DNA from: Lasiosphaeris hirsuta
Taxonomy: Eukaryota; Ascomycota; Sordariomycetes; Sordariales; Lasiosphaeriaceae
DNA: 64,000 nucleotides
Direction of reading: 5' to 3'
Assembly: GCA_030549175.1 (NCBI GenBank)
Contig: JAUKUA010000004.1
Coordinates: 4,898,001-4,962,000, forward strand
Within the stretch, counting starts at the first letter, position 1. Each line of letters opens with the position of its first letter. Shown one piece after another: positions 22,014 through 36,255 of the stretch. Under the pieces are notes generated by a model. That model saw nothing but the letters and a program-made list of their open reading frames with translations, searched no databases and was not told the DNA's origin. The translations under genes and the position numbers were made by a program.

Positions 22014-22877
22014 CCCGCCGGTGCTGCCATGATCTTCCAAGTTCCCGCCCTGTCGCCGCCTGCAAAGATCTTTACTGAGTAAGGCTTTACTAAGTAAGGC
22101 TTTACTCAGCTCCCAGGAACGAGGGTTCTAAGAAATCACGCTGCAAAAGAGCATTGGTAGCTCACTGCGAAGTTAAGGTATTGAACCATGCTGATGCATT
22201 TCGCATTTCTGCTGATGTTGGGTAGTACTTGATGCTGACAAAAAGAGTTGCCGAATTGGGGGTGGAGGGGGAGGGGGGGGTCGAGGTGGGGGTCATGGAC
22301 CGACCACCTTCCAGGAACGTGACAGCATAGGGGAAGTAATATTGGATTCCTTCCATTGCCCGAAACACTGACCACCACCACCCCATGCACCCACCACGAC
22401 TGAAATCATTCCGAAATCAATAGCTTCCTCCAAGTCAGAGGAGAACATTTCCACAAGAGTCGAATGCCATGTTACATTGCCGCCATACCACTCGATTCAG
22501 AAGCTTCACCTAGGCCTCATTCAACCATCTGATAAGCTGAGGCTGTGTTGGGTTACTTACCTTCTCCGTCCAAGGCTACCATGCTACTCGATTCAGAGCT
22601 TCACCGAGGCCTCATTCGACGATTTTCCCGAGCTGAGGCTGTCTTGGCAGCTTACTCTCCCCCGTCCAAGGCCATCATGCTACTCGATTCAGATGTTCGC
22701 CCCATGTGGCAGCCAAGACTGGAGCAAGGCTAGCAGTTCTCTCTTGTTATTTGATGTTTCCTATATTCGTCGGACGAGCTCGGTTGTAAGGTAGGTTCAA
22801 GTTCCACTGGCACGCAGCGTGTTCAATTTCAACAATCCAATCAATTCTCAACAATTCACTCTCATCAACTATTCGCC
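22014..22877. promoter_or_regulatory. divergent promoter region, lipocalin-like gene / PKS-NRPS
   Basis: 864 bp between divergent starts. It carries the tandem repeat at 22483-22697, a TTTACT(G/A)AGTAAGGC repeat around 22070-22110, and a CAAT-rich leader (about 22827-22865) before the PKS ATG. No gene seen. Confidence 0.55.
22483..22697. repeat. 96-97-bp tandem repeat in the PKS-NRPS promoter
   Basis: Copies start at 22483, 22579 and 22676 (the last is partial). Each begins CCAT..ACTCGATTCAG, then GCTTCACC.AGGCCTCATTC, GAGCTGAGGCTGT (or AAGCTGAGGCTGT) and CCGTCCAAGGC. It lies 180-400 bp upstream of the ATG at 22878. Confidence 0.85.
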
Positions 22878-25800
22878 ATGGGTCAGGCCGACGAGCACGA
22901 GCCCATCGCCATCATTGGCAGTGGTTGCCGCTTTCCCGGGCAATCTACCTCTCCATCCAAGCTCTGGGATCTCCTCCACAGCCCCCGTGATGTATCCAGC
23001 AAGATTGACAGGTTCGCAGCCGAGAGCTTCTACCACAGCAATGGTCACCACTCGGGATCCAGCAACGTCCTGCATTCCTATCTCCTTGCCGAGGATACCC
23101 GGTCTTTTGATGCGCAGTTCTTCAACATCCAGGGCGGAGAGGCTGGCTCCATCGACCCGCAGCAGCGGTTGTTGATGGAAGTCATCTACGAAGCCCTCGA
23201 GGCTGGTGGACAGAAGATGGAACACCTATCAGGCACCCCGACTGGCGTGTACGTGGGAGTAATGTGTAACGACTTTTCCCAGATCACGTATGCCGACATC
23301 CAAAACGTGCCCAAGTACGCAGCTACGGGGACGGCCCTCAGTATCATGTCCAATCGGATTTCGTACTTCTTCAACTGGACGGGCCCATCCATGACGATCG
23401 ATACGGCCTGCTCGTCCAGTCTGGTTGCCGTCCACCAAGCGGTCCAGCTGCTGCGCAGTGGCCAGTCTCGCCTCGCTGTTGCGGCGGGAAGTAACCTCAT
23501 CTTTACCCCGAGTAAGTCGTCCATCACAACTCGCTCTTTCTCTCTCCCTCTCACACACACACCCCTTTTTGAAAGTACTTTGGAAAGGGACCAAAGCTAA
23601 ATCAAAACCAGCAAACTATATCGCCGAGAGCAACGTCAACATGTTGTCGCCCACGGGTCGCAGCCGCATGTGGGACGCTCATGCTGATGGATATGCTCGT
23701 GGCGAAGGCGTCGGATGTGTTGTCCTGAAAAGGCTGAGTGATGCTATCGCTGACGGAGACGCCATCGAATGCATCGTTCGCGAGACTGGCATCAATCAAG
23801 ACGGAAGGACTCCGGGAATCACGATGCCCAGCAGCAGTTCCCAGGCCAGTCTGATCCGCCAAACCTACGCTCGCGCAGGTTTGAATCCTTTGCTGCAAAC
23901 GGACCGCTGCCAATACTTTGAGGCTCACGGCACAGGCACAAAGGCCGGCGATCCTCAAGAGGCTAGAGCCATTCACGAGGCGTTCCATGGCCAGCAAGAC
24001 TCGCCCACCGAGCGGGACGGCAACGATGTCCTCTATGTTGGCTCTGTCAAGACTGTCATTGGTCACACCGAGGGTACTGCAGGGATTGCTGGCCTGATCA
24101 AAGCATCTCTCAGTGTCCAACACGGCATCATCCCCGCCAATATGCTCTTCACCGAGCTGAATCCCGACATTGAACCATATTACGGCTTCCTTCAGATCCC
24201 CACAGCCCCCAAGCCCTGGCCTGCCCTACCACCAGGAGTACCCCGACGGGCCAGCGTGAACAGCTTTGGTGAGCAGACCAATTTTTCTTTTCTGGATCGG
24301 AATTGACCTTCTTTGCTAATATCCATGGCAAGGTTTTGGAGGTGCAAATGCCCATGCCATCGTGGAAAGCTACACCCCAGGTGCTAGCCCAGTTGGCGCC
24401 GGCCGTAGTTCAGCATCTGCCATCCCCCTCACTCTGTCTGCAAACTCCGAGAAGGCACTTGCGGCCCAGGTGAAGACTCATCTCGAGTTCCTCGAGCAGA
24501 GAGGTGAGGACGTCAACGTTCGAGACGCTGCCTGGACCTTGTCGCATAGATCGGTCTTGGCACATCGCGTCAGCGTAGCTGCGGTGAACGTCAACGACCT
24601 GAAGCAGCAGCTCAGCTCTCTTCTCGATGCCAAGAAAAACGACAACAAGGACATTGGAGTGCGGCCGTCGCTCAAGACGAGCAAGATTCTGGGCATCTTC
24701 ACCGGCCAAGGCGCCCAATGGCCCCAAATGGGGTACCAGCTGCTCCAGAGCTCGCAATCTGCCGCGGCCACGATCCGAGCGCTCGATGCATCCCTCCAAG
24801 CACTGCCGAAGCCGGATCGCCCTGAGTGGTCCTTGCAGGACGAGCTGTCCAAATCCGGAAAGGAGTCCCGCGTGATGCAAGCCGAGTTTTCGCAGCCTCT
24901 ATGCACGGCGGTGCAGATAATTCTGGTCGATGCGCTCCGTGCCGTTGGCGTCAACTTTGATGCCGTGGTTGGCCATTCGAGTGGTGAGTGACTTGTCAAT
25001 TGTTATTGAAATGAAAAAGGACTCAAAAAAACTAATACGTTCTGTCTAGGCGAGATCGGGGCCGCATACGCCTCGGGGTATCTCAGCGCCTGGGATGCCA
25101 TCAGAGTCGCTTACTACCGCGGCCGGCTCGCACACCTGGCTCCCACAAATGGTGCGATGCTGGCGGCTGGCACATCTCTCGAGGACGCAACGGACCTCTG
25201 CTCGCTTCCGGTCTTCCGTGGCCGCATCAGTGTCGCCGCCAGTAACTCGTCAGCCAGCGTGACTCTCTCGGGCGACGGCAAGGCCATTGAGCGAGCCCTG
25301 CTTGTCCTGGAAGACGAGGGCAAGTTCGTCAGGATGCTCAAGGTCGACAAGGCTTACCACTCCCATCACATGGAGCCGTGCGCCGAGCCGTACATGGAGG
25401 CAATGCTCTCCCACGTAAGAGTACAAGTCCAGGAGCCATTGTCGTCCTGCAAGTGGTTCTCGTCGGTCCTCGGTGGCGAAGAGATGACGCCGAACATTGC
25501 GAGCGAGCTCACCGGCCCGTACTGGAGGGACAATCTTCTCAAGACAGTCTTGTTCTCCCAGGCACTGGAAGCCGCGCTGGAAGACCTCGGGAGCAGCCCC
25601 GGCCTCGTGGTCGAGGTAGGCCCGCACCCGGCACTCAAGGGCCCCGCCAGCGGCGTCATCGAGGAGACCTGCGGAGCCGGCGTCCCCTACACGGGCGTTC
25701 TCGCCAGAGGGAAGAATGACGTGCAGGCACTCTCTGCCGGCATCGGAGCCGTGTGGTCCAACATGGCCTCGCCCTCGTTCAAGCTCGACTTCAAGCAGCT

Positions 25801-28800
25801 GGACGCACTCTTCGCCGACGGTGGTGATGATGACAAGCCCCTTTTCCTCAAGTCGTTGCCCACCTACACCTGGGATCACGACAAGATCCATTTCACCGAG
25901 TCTCGGGCTACCAAGGCGCTCTTGTCTCGCCCATCCGGACACCACGAACTCCTTGGCGTACGCCTAGAGGGACGAGAGAAGGAGCTCCGCTGGCGCAACT
26001 TCATCAAGCCAACCGAGATGCCATGGCTGCGAGGACATCAAGTCCAGGGCCAAATGGTGTTCCCCGGCGCAGGCTTTGCAAGCATTGCCTTCGAGGCCGC
26101 CCGGGCTCTTGTGGACGGCATTTCCGACATCGCGCTCGTCGAGGTTCTGGACCTGCGGGTCAGCCGTGCCATGGCCCTCTCCGAAGACGATGCCGGAGTG
26201 GAGACTCTGGTGACACTCTCCAACGTCAGCCACGATATCCAGGGCCAGGTCATCTCGGCTGACTACGAGTGCACCGTCTTCCCCAACTCTGGCAGTGCTC
26301 TCTTCACAGCTTCTACCGCACGCCTACGCCTTGAGCTCGCCGGGACCTCTGAGGGGGGCCATCAGGGTGTGACCCTTCTCCCGCCGCGCCAGCGCTCCGG
26401 CTTGGACATGAGTCCTGTCAACATGGATCACTTTTACAGTTCGCTAGCTACGCTGGGATACAACTATAGCGACATGTTCCGGGGCATCACGGCGCTCGAA
26501 CGCACCACAGACATGTCGTCGGGAGTCATCCACATCGACGCCGACGACGGCTACCGCCCCGGGTTCATCCTTCACCCCGCGCCTCTCGATGTCGCCTTCC
26601 AGACCGTCTTCGGTGCCCTGGGCTCGCCTGGCGACGGGAGGCTGTGGACCACCCTTGTTCCCACGCTGATGACTCGCATCCGGATCAACCCCCAGGCATG
26701 CACGGCCGCCGGCGCCGGCTTGGGCAGCGACCTTCCCTTTGATGCAGCCATCTCGGTCTCGGCAAGTGAGGGCGTCTCGGGCGATGTCGACATCTTTGAC
26801 AGCAACGGAAACTCCCTGATCCAGATTGAGGGCTTGCAGCTCTCCCCCCTGACGTCGCTCACAGCTCAAGACGACCGCCAGATGTTCTCGCAGACCGAAT
26901 GGGGCGCCGTGGAGCCCGACGCGACCAAGGGCTTCAGCAAGTGGGTCATCAAAGACGAGGAAGAGAAGGGCCACATGTACTTCATTGAGCGGGCGTGCTT
27001 CTTTTACATGAAGCGGCTGCATGATGCCATCACCCAAGAGGAGCGTGACGCTTGCGACTGGCATCGTGGCAAGTACCTCGCCTGGGTGGCTGACATGGTG
27101 AGCGAGGTGGCAGAAGGCCGGCATCCCATCATCGCACAGGAGTGGATGCACGACACCTGGGAGGTGATCGAGCCCATGCTTGAATCCTTCGTCAGGAAAC
27201 TCGAGGACTTTCGTATTCTCATGGTGGTCGGCGACAACTTGATCCCCTGGGTTCGCGACGAGATATCGTTCCTCGAGATGTACCGCGAGAGCAACACGCT
27301 CGAGCACGTCTACAAGAACACCATTGGGTTCCCAGAGTACAACGCCTACCTTGGTGGTCTGGTAGAGCAGCTCAGCCATCGCTTCCGACAGATGGACATA
27401 CTCGAGGTCGGCGCAGGTACGGGCTCCGCTACCGAAGCCATCATGCGACGGATCCGCGACAACTATGCGTCCTTTACCTACACCGACATCTCGGCCGGAT
27501 TCTTCCCCGAAGCCCAAGATATCTTCAAGGAGCAGGCCGAGAAGTTTGTCTACTCCACCCTCGACGTCGAGAAAGATCCCATGCAGCAGGGCTATTCTGC
27601 CCACAGCTACGATCTCGTCGTAGCCTCCAACGTTCTCCACGCCACCAGGTCCCTCGAGACGACGCTGAAGAACGTTCGAAAGCTGCTCAAGCCCGGCGGA
27701 TACCTGGTCATTCTCGAGATCACCGACCTCGACCCGCTTCGTCCGACCTTCTTCTTTGGCACTCTTCCCGGCTGGTGGGTTGGCGAGGCGGACGGCCGCC
27801 CCCACCACCCGCTCGTCACGCAGCAGACGTGGGACGGGCTCCTCAAGAAGACGGGCTTCTCGGGCTTGGACACGGCAACACCACCGTCCGGCGAGTTCAT
27901 AGCACCCCAGAGCATCATGCTCAGCCAGGCTGTGGACGCGCAGATGCAGCTCGTCCGGCAGCCCAGGGCGCCCGAGGCCAAGGTTGCGCTCGATCATGTG
28001 CTGATCATTGGCGGTCGCTCCATGAAGACATTCCAGCTGCAGGAAGAGCTGCTCGGCCTTCTTGAGCCGCTAGCCAAGAACGTTGCCTGCGTCGAGCGGT
28101 TCGATCAGCTGGAAGACTCGCACTTCACCGACAAGCAGGTGGTGATAAGTCTCACAGAACTCGATGAGCCCATCTTCGACCCCTTCTCTCCCGCCAAATG
28201 GAAGGCCCTTCAAGTGCTGACAGAAAAGGCCCGCAACATCGTCTGGATCAACCAGGGCGGCTTGTCTGGCAAGCAGCCCTACGCCAACATGATGGTTGGC
28301 GTGGCGCGGTGCCTTACTGCCGAGAAGCCCGGTCTGCGGTTCCAGACGCTCGACTTCGACATGGAAGTCTCACCCGATCCCGACACCATCGCTGATGCTG
28401 TCGTCCGAATGCACATCTCCGACGCGTGGGGCTCATCCACACAGCCATACAGCCCGACGTGGACTCTGGAACGCGAGGTGCGCATCAGTGCCGACGGCCA
28501 AGCGACCATTCCTCGATACATTGCGAGCGAGGAGCTCGATGCGCGGTACAACTCGAGCCACAGAACCGTCCGGAAAGAGGTTGCCTTGCGAGGCGCCGCT
28601 CCCATCGCTGTCAATCCGACTGGAGAGGCAGTCTATGAGCTCGAGGAGGTCGTGTCTGCCGAGAAGGCCGAGGCTGCCGTCTCTCCCGTCCAGCCCGCTC
28701 TTGTTGAGATCAAGGTCGAGCGCTCTTCACTCATGGCTCCGAGCCTGAGATCAGTGGGCGCGCTGTACTTGGTCCACGGCACAATCTCGACAGGGAAGAA

Positions 28801-31800
28801 GGTGCTGGGTTTCTCCACGTCGAATGCTTCCGTGGTCTCTGTGCCCGCAGGTTGGACTGTACCTTGCAGCATCAAAGACCTAGACCCGACCACTCTCATC
28901 CTCGAAGCCGTTGCCGCCTGCTGGGCCCGCGAGATCACGGAAGCGGCGACGCCCGGCACTAGCATTCTCGTTCACGAACCGCCGACCAGAGCCTTTGCTC
29001 GCGCACTGGGAGAGGCTGCTGCTGCACGTGGTGCCTCGGTTCGGTTCACAACTTGCAAGAGGGATCTCGCAAGTGATGCCATGTTCACGTATGTGCACCC
29101 CTCGAGGAATGGCCGCTCCATCTCCCGTCTGTTCCTCAAGGACATGTCTACTTTTGTCGATATGTCGGGACATGGAGGCGATGCCGGCGGCATGGCGGCG
29201 CGGATCCAGCGCCAACTACCCGTGACATGCCAGATCGTCGACTCTGGCACCTTTATGAATACGGAAGCGCATGTGCGGCCGTCTGCCGCGCCGACTGATG
29301 CGCGCATTCCCGACGTGTTGGAGCAGATCACCCTGCACCTGAGCAAGAGGACTGCCGCGTCCGAAGAAGGCCGTCTCGACAACTCTTCGCTGCTCGAGAC
29401 GGTTTCCATTGCTGCCCTGCCCGGTCGGGACCTCCCACCACCGCGACAGCCAGCGAGCCATATCGCCGTGTTGGATTGGACGACTGATGGCGCCGTGCCT
29501 GCCCGAGTATGGCCTGCTGAGGATCTGGTGCGCTTCCACCATGACAAGACGTACTGGCTCGTCGGCCTGGCCGGCGCGCTGGGGCAATCGCTCTGCTGGT
29601 GGATGGTTCAGCGGGGAGCCCGCAACATCGTCATCACCTCACGGAACCCCCGTGTGAGCGAGGCTTGGATGGGTCGCGTCGTGTCCGAGGGGGCCAAAGT
29701 TAGCCTCCTGTCTTGGTATGTCTTGCTTCCTTCCCTTCTCGCCCGACATGGTTGAAGCTAAGCCCTATTTTTTTTTATTTTTTTTTTTTATTTTTTATTT
29801 TTGCTGACACAATTTCTCTTCCCATTGCAGCGATGTCACGGACCGTCGTTCCGTCATGAAGACTTACCAAACCATCGTCAAGACGATGCCCCCTATTGCC
29901 GGTGTCTGCAACGGCGCCATGATCCTGAACGACGGTATCATTGCCCAGATGTCTCACGAGAAGTTTGATCAGACGCTCCGTCCCAAGGTCGATGGAACAC
30001 GCTTCCTCGACGAGATCTTTGACAAGCCCAATCTCGACTTCTTCATTGTCTTCTCATCGCTGGCGTACGTTACCGGCAACATCGGACAGTCCAGCTATGC
30101 TGCTGCCAATGCCTTCATGGCGAGCGTGGCGCAGGGTCGTCGCGCACGGGGCCTGGCTGGCAGCGTCATGAACCTGGCCGGCATCTTTGGCATTGGCTAC
30201 ATCACCCGCACCGACTCGGGCATTCTCGAGCGCTTGGCCAAGATGGGATACTCCAACGTGTCCGAGTGGGACTTTCTGCAGTTCTTCGCCGAGGCCGTCA
30301 TGGCCGGCAAGCCCGATGGCGCAGGACGGCACCACGAGATATCCTCCAGCCTTCGCCCGTACGACCCCGAGCTCGACGCGAACCCGCCGTCGTGGCTTCC
30401 CATCCCGCGGTTCTCCTACTACAGACGGACCAAGGTCCAAACGGGTGGCGGGGACGATGGGCAGAAAGCATCGGTCCGCGCTCAGCTCAAGCAGCAGACC
30501 ACCACCGAAGGCGTCTACCAGGTGGTCACGGCCGGCTTGTCGGCGACCCTGTACAAACAGCTGGGCCTGGCCCCGGAGGACAACACGATCCAACCTCATA
30601 CCCGCCTGGTGGACCTCGGCATCGATTCTCTGGTTGCCGTCGACATGCGATTCTGGTTCACCAAGGAATTGGATCTCGACATGCCCGTGCTGAAGCTGCT
30701 CGGCGGTGCGTCGGTCGAGGAGATGGTGGCCGATATCATGGAAAGGCTGTCGCCTGAGCTTACTCCCAATGTGAATAAGGGTGAGGGTGCCACAGCTTCT
30801 CCTCCGGTCGATGATGTCAAGCCAGCCGCTGCTGTTCCCACAATCCTAGCGGCGGACGGGGCCCAAATCTCGTCGGACGAAAGCTCGAGAGTCAGCTCAT
30901 CCGAGTCGGGACCCAGCTCGACCAAGGGCGATGCCGATCACGACGGTTTGCTTTCGCCCTCGTCGTCGGTCACACCACCCGAGAGCGAAGCGGCTTTTGA
31001 AGGCGACGTCAAGGAACCAGAGGCCGAGCTTGTGTTTCAAAGCAAGCAGCCCATGGGCTATCCCTCGCTGCAGTTCTGGTTCGTGTTGCAACACCTCCAT
31101 ACTCCGTCCGCATTCAATTGCAGCTTCCGCATAGCGTTCAAGGGCCGGCTCGACGTCGAGCGCATGCGGCAGGCTGCCGAGCTCCTCGGCCAGCGCCACG
31201 ACTCGCTGCGGACGGCTTTTTTCGACGATCCTAGCCGCGATCACGAGCCCACCCAGGCCGTATTGCCGCCGAGCGCATCGCCGCTGCGGCTCGAGGTCCT
31301 TCGAGTCTCGGGCCTGCAGGACGCCATTGACTTTACCGACCATGTCCAGTTCCGGCACGTCTTCGACCTGAGCCGCGGCGAGGTGGTTCGAATGGCGCTT
31401 TTATCCGTCGACCAAGAGTCGCACTACCTCGTCATCGGCCTGCACCACATCGCCATGGACGGCTACAGCTTCGACGTCTTCCTGAGGGAGCTGGTCGCCT
31501 TGTACGAGGGCCGGCAGTTGGACCCTGTGCAGATGCAGTGGAACGACCTCGTTGCCGAGCAGCGGCTGGCTATCACCACTGGTTCCATGAAGAAAGAAGT
31601 CGACTTTTGGAAAAAGACGCTCGGCGTGCTCCCCGAACCCCTCCCCATGCTGCCCTTCGCCAAGGTGCCAACTCGGATGCCCGTCACCCACTTTGTGTAC
31701 GAAGAGGTTCCCATAGTGGTCCTTGACGAAGCCACGGTTCGGGCCATCCGCGAGCGCTGCCGTGGCCTGCAGGTCACGCGCTTCCACTTCTTCATGACGG

Positions 31801-34800
31801 TCCTCCGCACCATGCTGTTTGGCCTCACCAGTGCATCCGACGTGGACGAGCTCTGCATCGGCATGATCGACGCCAACCGGACCGACACGCGCGCCACGAG
31901 CCTCATCGGCCTCATGGTCAACATGCTGCCCATGAAATTCTCGCGCAAGCCGGCGCAGAGCTTCACACAGGCCTGCCACGAGGTGCGGGACATGGCGTAC
32001 GCGGCGCTGGCGCACTCGCGGCTGCCCTTCAAGGCCATGCTGGACCAGCTCGCCGTGCCGCGATCCACCTACTGCTCCCCCATTTTCCAAGTCGCGCTCG
32101 ACTACCTCCCGCACAAGTTTGAGACGCCCGAGGGCCTCGGCACGCCGACGGACGAGGTCAAGACATATCTCAGCTACGGCATGACGGACCTCGTGCTGGA
32201 CATCAACGACATCAGCGCCACTGAGATACATTTCCGCTGGAGGGCCCAGACTGACCTGTATTCCAAGGAAGCCGTGCAGACCATGATGGATATGTACGTC
32301 AAGCTGGTCAAGCGCTTTGCCAGCTCTGGGGCCGACTGCAAGATGCCTACCGAGAAGATCAGGGGTGGACTGCAGCTCTATGACCAGGTTCGGATCCAGG
32401 ACGCGGTCAAGACATCGCTTGGTGAGTTTCGCACCCGGCTCTTTAAACTTGCTTCCTGATCATCTTTTTGGTAGAAAAACTAACCAACAATTCTTCCAGG
32501 TCCGGCAATGACATTGAGTTGGGCCCCGACTGCTTCGCATGTGATTGAGTCCCTGTGTGTCAAGCAGCCCGACGCCATCGCGCTGAAGGACGATAGCACA
32601 GTGCTCAGCTATGCCCAGATGTCACAGCGCGTGGGGCGGATCGAGCAGGCCTTGCTCAGCTCGGGATCCCGCCACGAGCGTGTTGCGTGCTACCAGCTGC
32701 CGACGGTGGACTGGGTCTGCACGTTGCTGGCCGTGTGGAGGATCGGCGCTGCCTACGTGCCGCTGGATTCCCGACTCCCCGAGGCCAGAATCGCAAGTCT
32801 GCTGGAGCTGAGTAGACCGTCGGCTGTTCTCTGCCGACCCGAGACGTTCGATGCCGCCAAGGCCATGGTGGGCAGTAGTGATGCCATCGTCGTCCTCGAC
32901 GTCTCCGATCTCCCGCCGCCACCGCTGCCGCCGACCCTTTCTGGCGACGAAGAGGAGCCGGCTTCCTCTGCCACCACCAAGGCCACTCCGGAAAGCCCTG
33001 CCGCCATCCTCTTCACGTCGGGCTCTTCCGGCACGCCAAAAGGCGTCGAGCTTCGCCATGAGAGCCTCAGCAACCTCGCCCAAGGCACCATCGCTCGCCA
33101 CTTTCACGGTGCCGATGCTGCGCCCCTGGTAGTTTTGCAGCAAAGTGCAGCCAGCTTCGACATGAACCTTGGGCAGATGGTCTTGGGCCTCTGCACGGGC
33201 GGCACCGTTGTCGTCGTCCCCCGGGAGAAGCGCGGCGACCCGCAAGAGGTCTGCAAGACAATCCGCGACGAGGGTGTCTCCTTCATCCTTGCCACCCCGT
33301 CCGAGGTCGCCGAGTGGTTCCGGTTCGGCAGCGCCGAGCTTGGCGCCGCAGAACATCTCCGGTACTTCTTTGTCGGCGGCGAAGCGTTGCAGCCCTCGCT
33401 CAGGGCGTCATTTTTCAAGCATCTGGCCAATAATGGCAAGCTGGTCAACGTCTATGGTCCCACCGAGGCTCTCCTCTGGTGCACGACAGCCGAGATTGAC
33501 TATAACGACTGCGACGCCGCTGGTCAGACAATCCCACTCGGAAGGCCAATGCCCAACTACGGCGTCTTCGTGGTCGACAAGGATATGAAGCCGCTGCCCC
33601 GAGGCGTCACCGGGGAGGTCGTCATCACGGGTGTGAGCGTGGCAAGCGGCTACTTCGGTCAGCCGGCGCTCACAAAGGCCGCCTTCATCCCGGACACGTT
33701 AACACCGCCGGGATCCTTCCCCGTACGGTCGGCCTCGGCAACCCCTCTAATGTACCGCACAGGCGACAACGGACGCTTTGGCCCAGACGGCCAGCTGTAC
33801 TACCAGGGCCGCATCGCCGGAGACTCGCAGGTCAAGATCAACGGAATCCGCATCGAGATCCAGGAGGTTGAGTCTGTCATTTTGGAGCACGCCCAGGGCA
33901 CGCTCAGCGCCGCCGTCGTCTCGGCCCGGCGCAACCCCGACTTCCTCGTCGGCCACGTCGAGTTCGCCGCCCACGGGACGCACGGCCTGGCACAGGCGTC
34001 GCCAGAGCAGCAGAGCCAGTTCCTGGCATCCCTGGTGGCCCGTCTGCCACTCCCGCGGTACATGTGTCCGGCCCTGCTCGTCCCTCTCGAGAGGATGCCG
34101 GTGAACGGGCACGGCAAGGTCGATCGGCGCGCGATCCAGGCGCTTCCTCTCCCCGCCACCCGAGGCTCGCACGAGAGCGCGGCCGGGCTGAGCGAGACCG
34201 AGAAGGCCCTCTGGGACATCTGGGTTCGTGTCCTTCCCGAGGAGTGCACATCTGCCGTGGCCGTGGGGCCCGACACCGACTTTTTCAGCCTCGGCGGCGG
34301 GTCCTACGCCCTGGTGCTGGTCTCGCGCTTCGTTCGAGAGACGTTTGGTGTGACGGTCCCGGTCATGCAGCTGTTTGACTCGTTCACCCTGCGCGGCATG
34401 GCTGCCAAGGTGGATGCTGCCGTCTCGGTCGCCCTGATCGACTGGCATGTCGAAACGGCGCTGGAGCAAGGGCTGGAGCAAGTTGTTGGGAGCCATACCA
34501 AGCCCGGGCGGGGGGAGGAGGAGGACCGAGCCGGCGCGACAGTCGTGCTCACGGGTGCCACTGGTTACCTTGGCAGGAACCTCCTCAAGACGCTGATTGC
34601 CAGTCCTGCTATCGACAAGATCTACTGCGTGGGCGCTCGCTCGGCCGACCGCCTGCCTCGAGACGACGCAGAGTCTGACAAGGTCACGCTCTTCCCAGGC
34701 GACATTGGGGCTCCCCTCCTAGGTCTCTCTGCCGAGACCTTTGACCGGATTGCCCGAGAGGCCGACGTTATCATCCACAGTGGCGCGAACCGATCTTTCT

Positions 34801-35528
34801 GGGACTACTACCAGACACTGCGCCCGTCCAATTTCGTCTCGACCAAGACGCTCGTCAGCATGGCCGCCGTTGGCCGCACGCCGCTGCACTTCATCTCGAG
34901 CGGCGGGCTCGTCACGGATTCTCTTCAAGATGACGCAGAGCTTGCAGCAACGGCGGGAAGTGCAACCGCCTTGGGCACGCCTCCCACCGACGGGTCCAAC
35001 GGATACCTCGCCACCAAGTGGGCGTCGGAGGCGTACCTGGAGAAAGCCGGGCGCCAGCTCGGCCTCCCGGTTCACATTCACCGCGTGGTCGGCGCACCAG
35101 CGACAGCGGCCGAGTCCGAGACAGCGCCCGAACTGGAAGAACTGATCGCCGAGTTCCGCGACGTCGTGCTGTCCCTCAAGGCGGTCCCGCAGCCCCAAGG
35201 ATGGCGCGGCTCCTTTGACGTGGTGCGCACGTCGGGCTTGTGCCGGGCCCTCGTCGAGGATTTCGTCCTCTCGGCCGTTGCTCCGCTGGGGACGGGAGGC
35301 CGAGGCGACGCCGACCAGAGCCCGAGATATGTCCATCACCCCTCGGACGTGCATTTACGCATTGAGGACGTGGTTGGTGCACTCGGTGCGGCGGCGGCGG
35401 GAGGCGATCTCGAATCGCTTCCGCCCCATGTCTGGGTTGGCAAGGCGAAGGCGGCCGGGATCGATTGGCATTTCTCCGGCCAGGACTTTGGGGCTGCTGG
35501 GGCCGAGGGGTTTGAGCTTAGGAGGTGA
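22878..35528 (+). CDS. hybrid PKS-NRPS (KS-AT-DH-MT-ER0-KR-ACP-C-A-T-R)
   Basis: Six exons: 22878-23511, 23612-24268, 24333-24983, 25050-29715, 29831-32421 and 32500-35528. They give one 4075-residue frame; all five introns are GT-AG. KS about 8-440 has Cys178 in DTACSSS plus EAHGTGT and the VIGHTEG His. AT about 548-880 has GHSSGE (Ser646). DH has [13 protein letters not shown] (about 976) and LDVAFQ (about 1161). MT has [10 protein letters not shown] (about 1431). The ER region has no NADPH motif. KR has [10 protein letters not shown] (about 2146) and the SSYAAANAF Tyr (about 2292). ACP has GIDSLVAVD (about 2468). C has HHIAMDGYS (about 2741). A has [11 protein letters not shown] (about 3236) and [13 protein letters not shown] has LGGGS (about 3667). 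R has TGATGYLG (about 3747) and [10 protein letters not shown]. It should make a C-methylated reduced chain coupled to one amino acid and release it by reduction. Confidence 0.95.
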
Positions 35529-35547
35529 CGGGTGGTCTGGATGATTC

Positions 35548-36252
<705 letters not shown>

Positions 36253-36255
36253 TTA

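Noticed and set aside
26444..27997. 517-residue open frame antisense to the PKS
   Set aside because: It lies wholly opposite the DH-MT region, whose domain motifs are clear; high GC content creates long antisense frames. No domain is seen in it.
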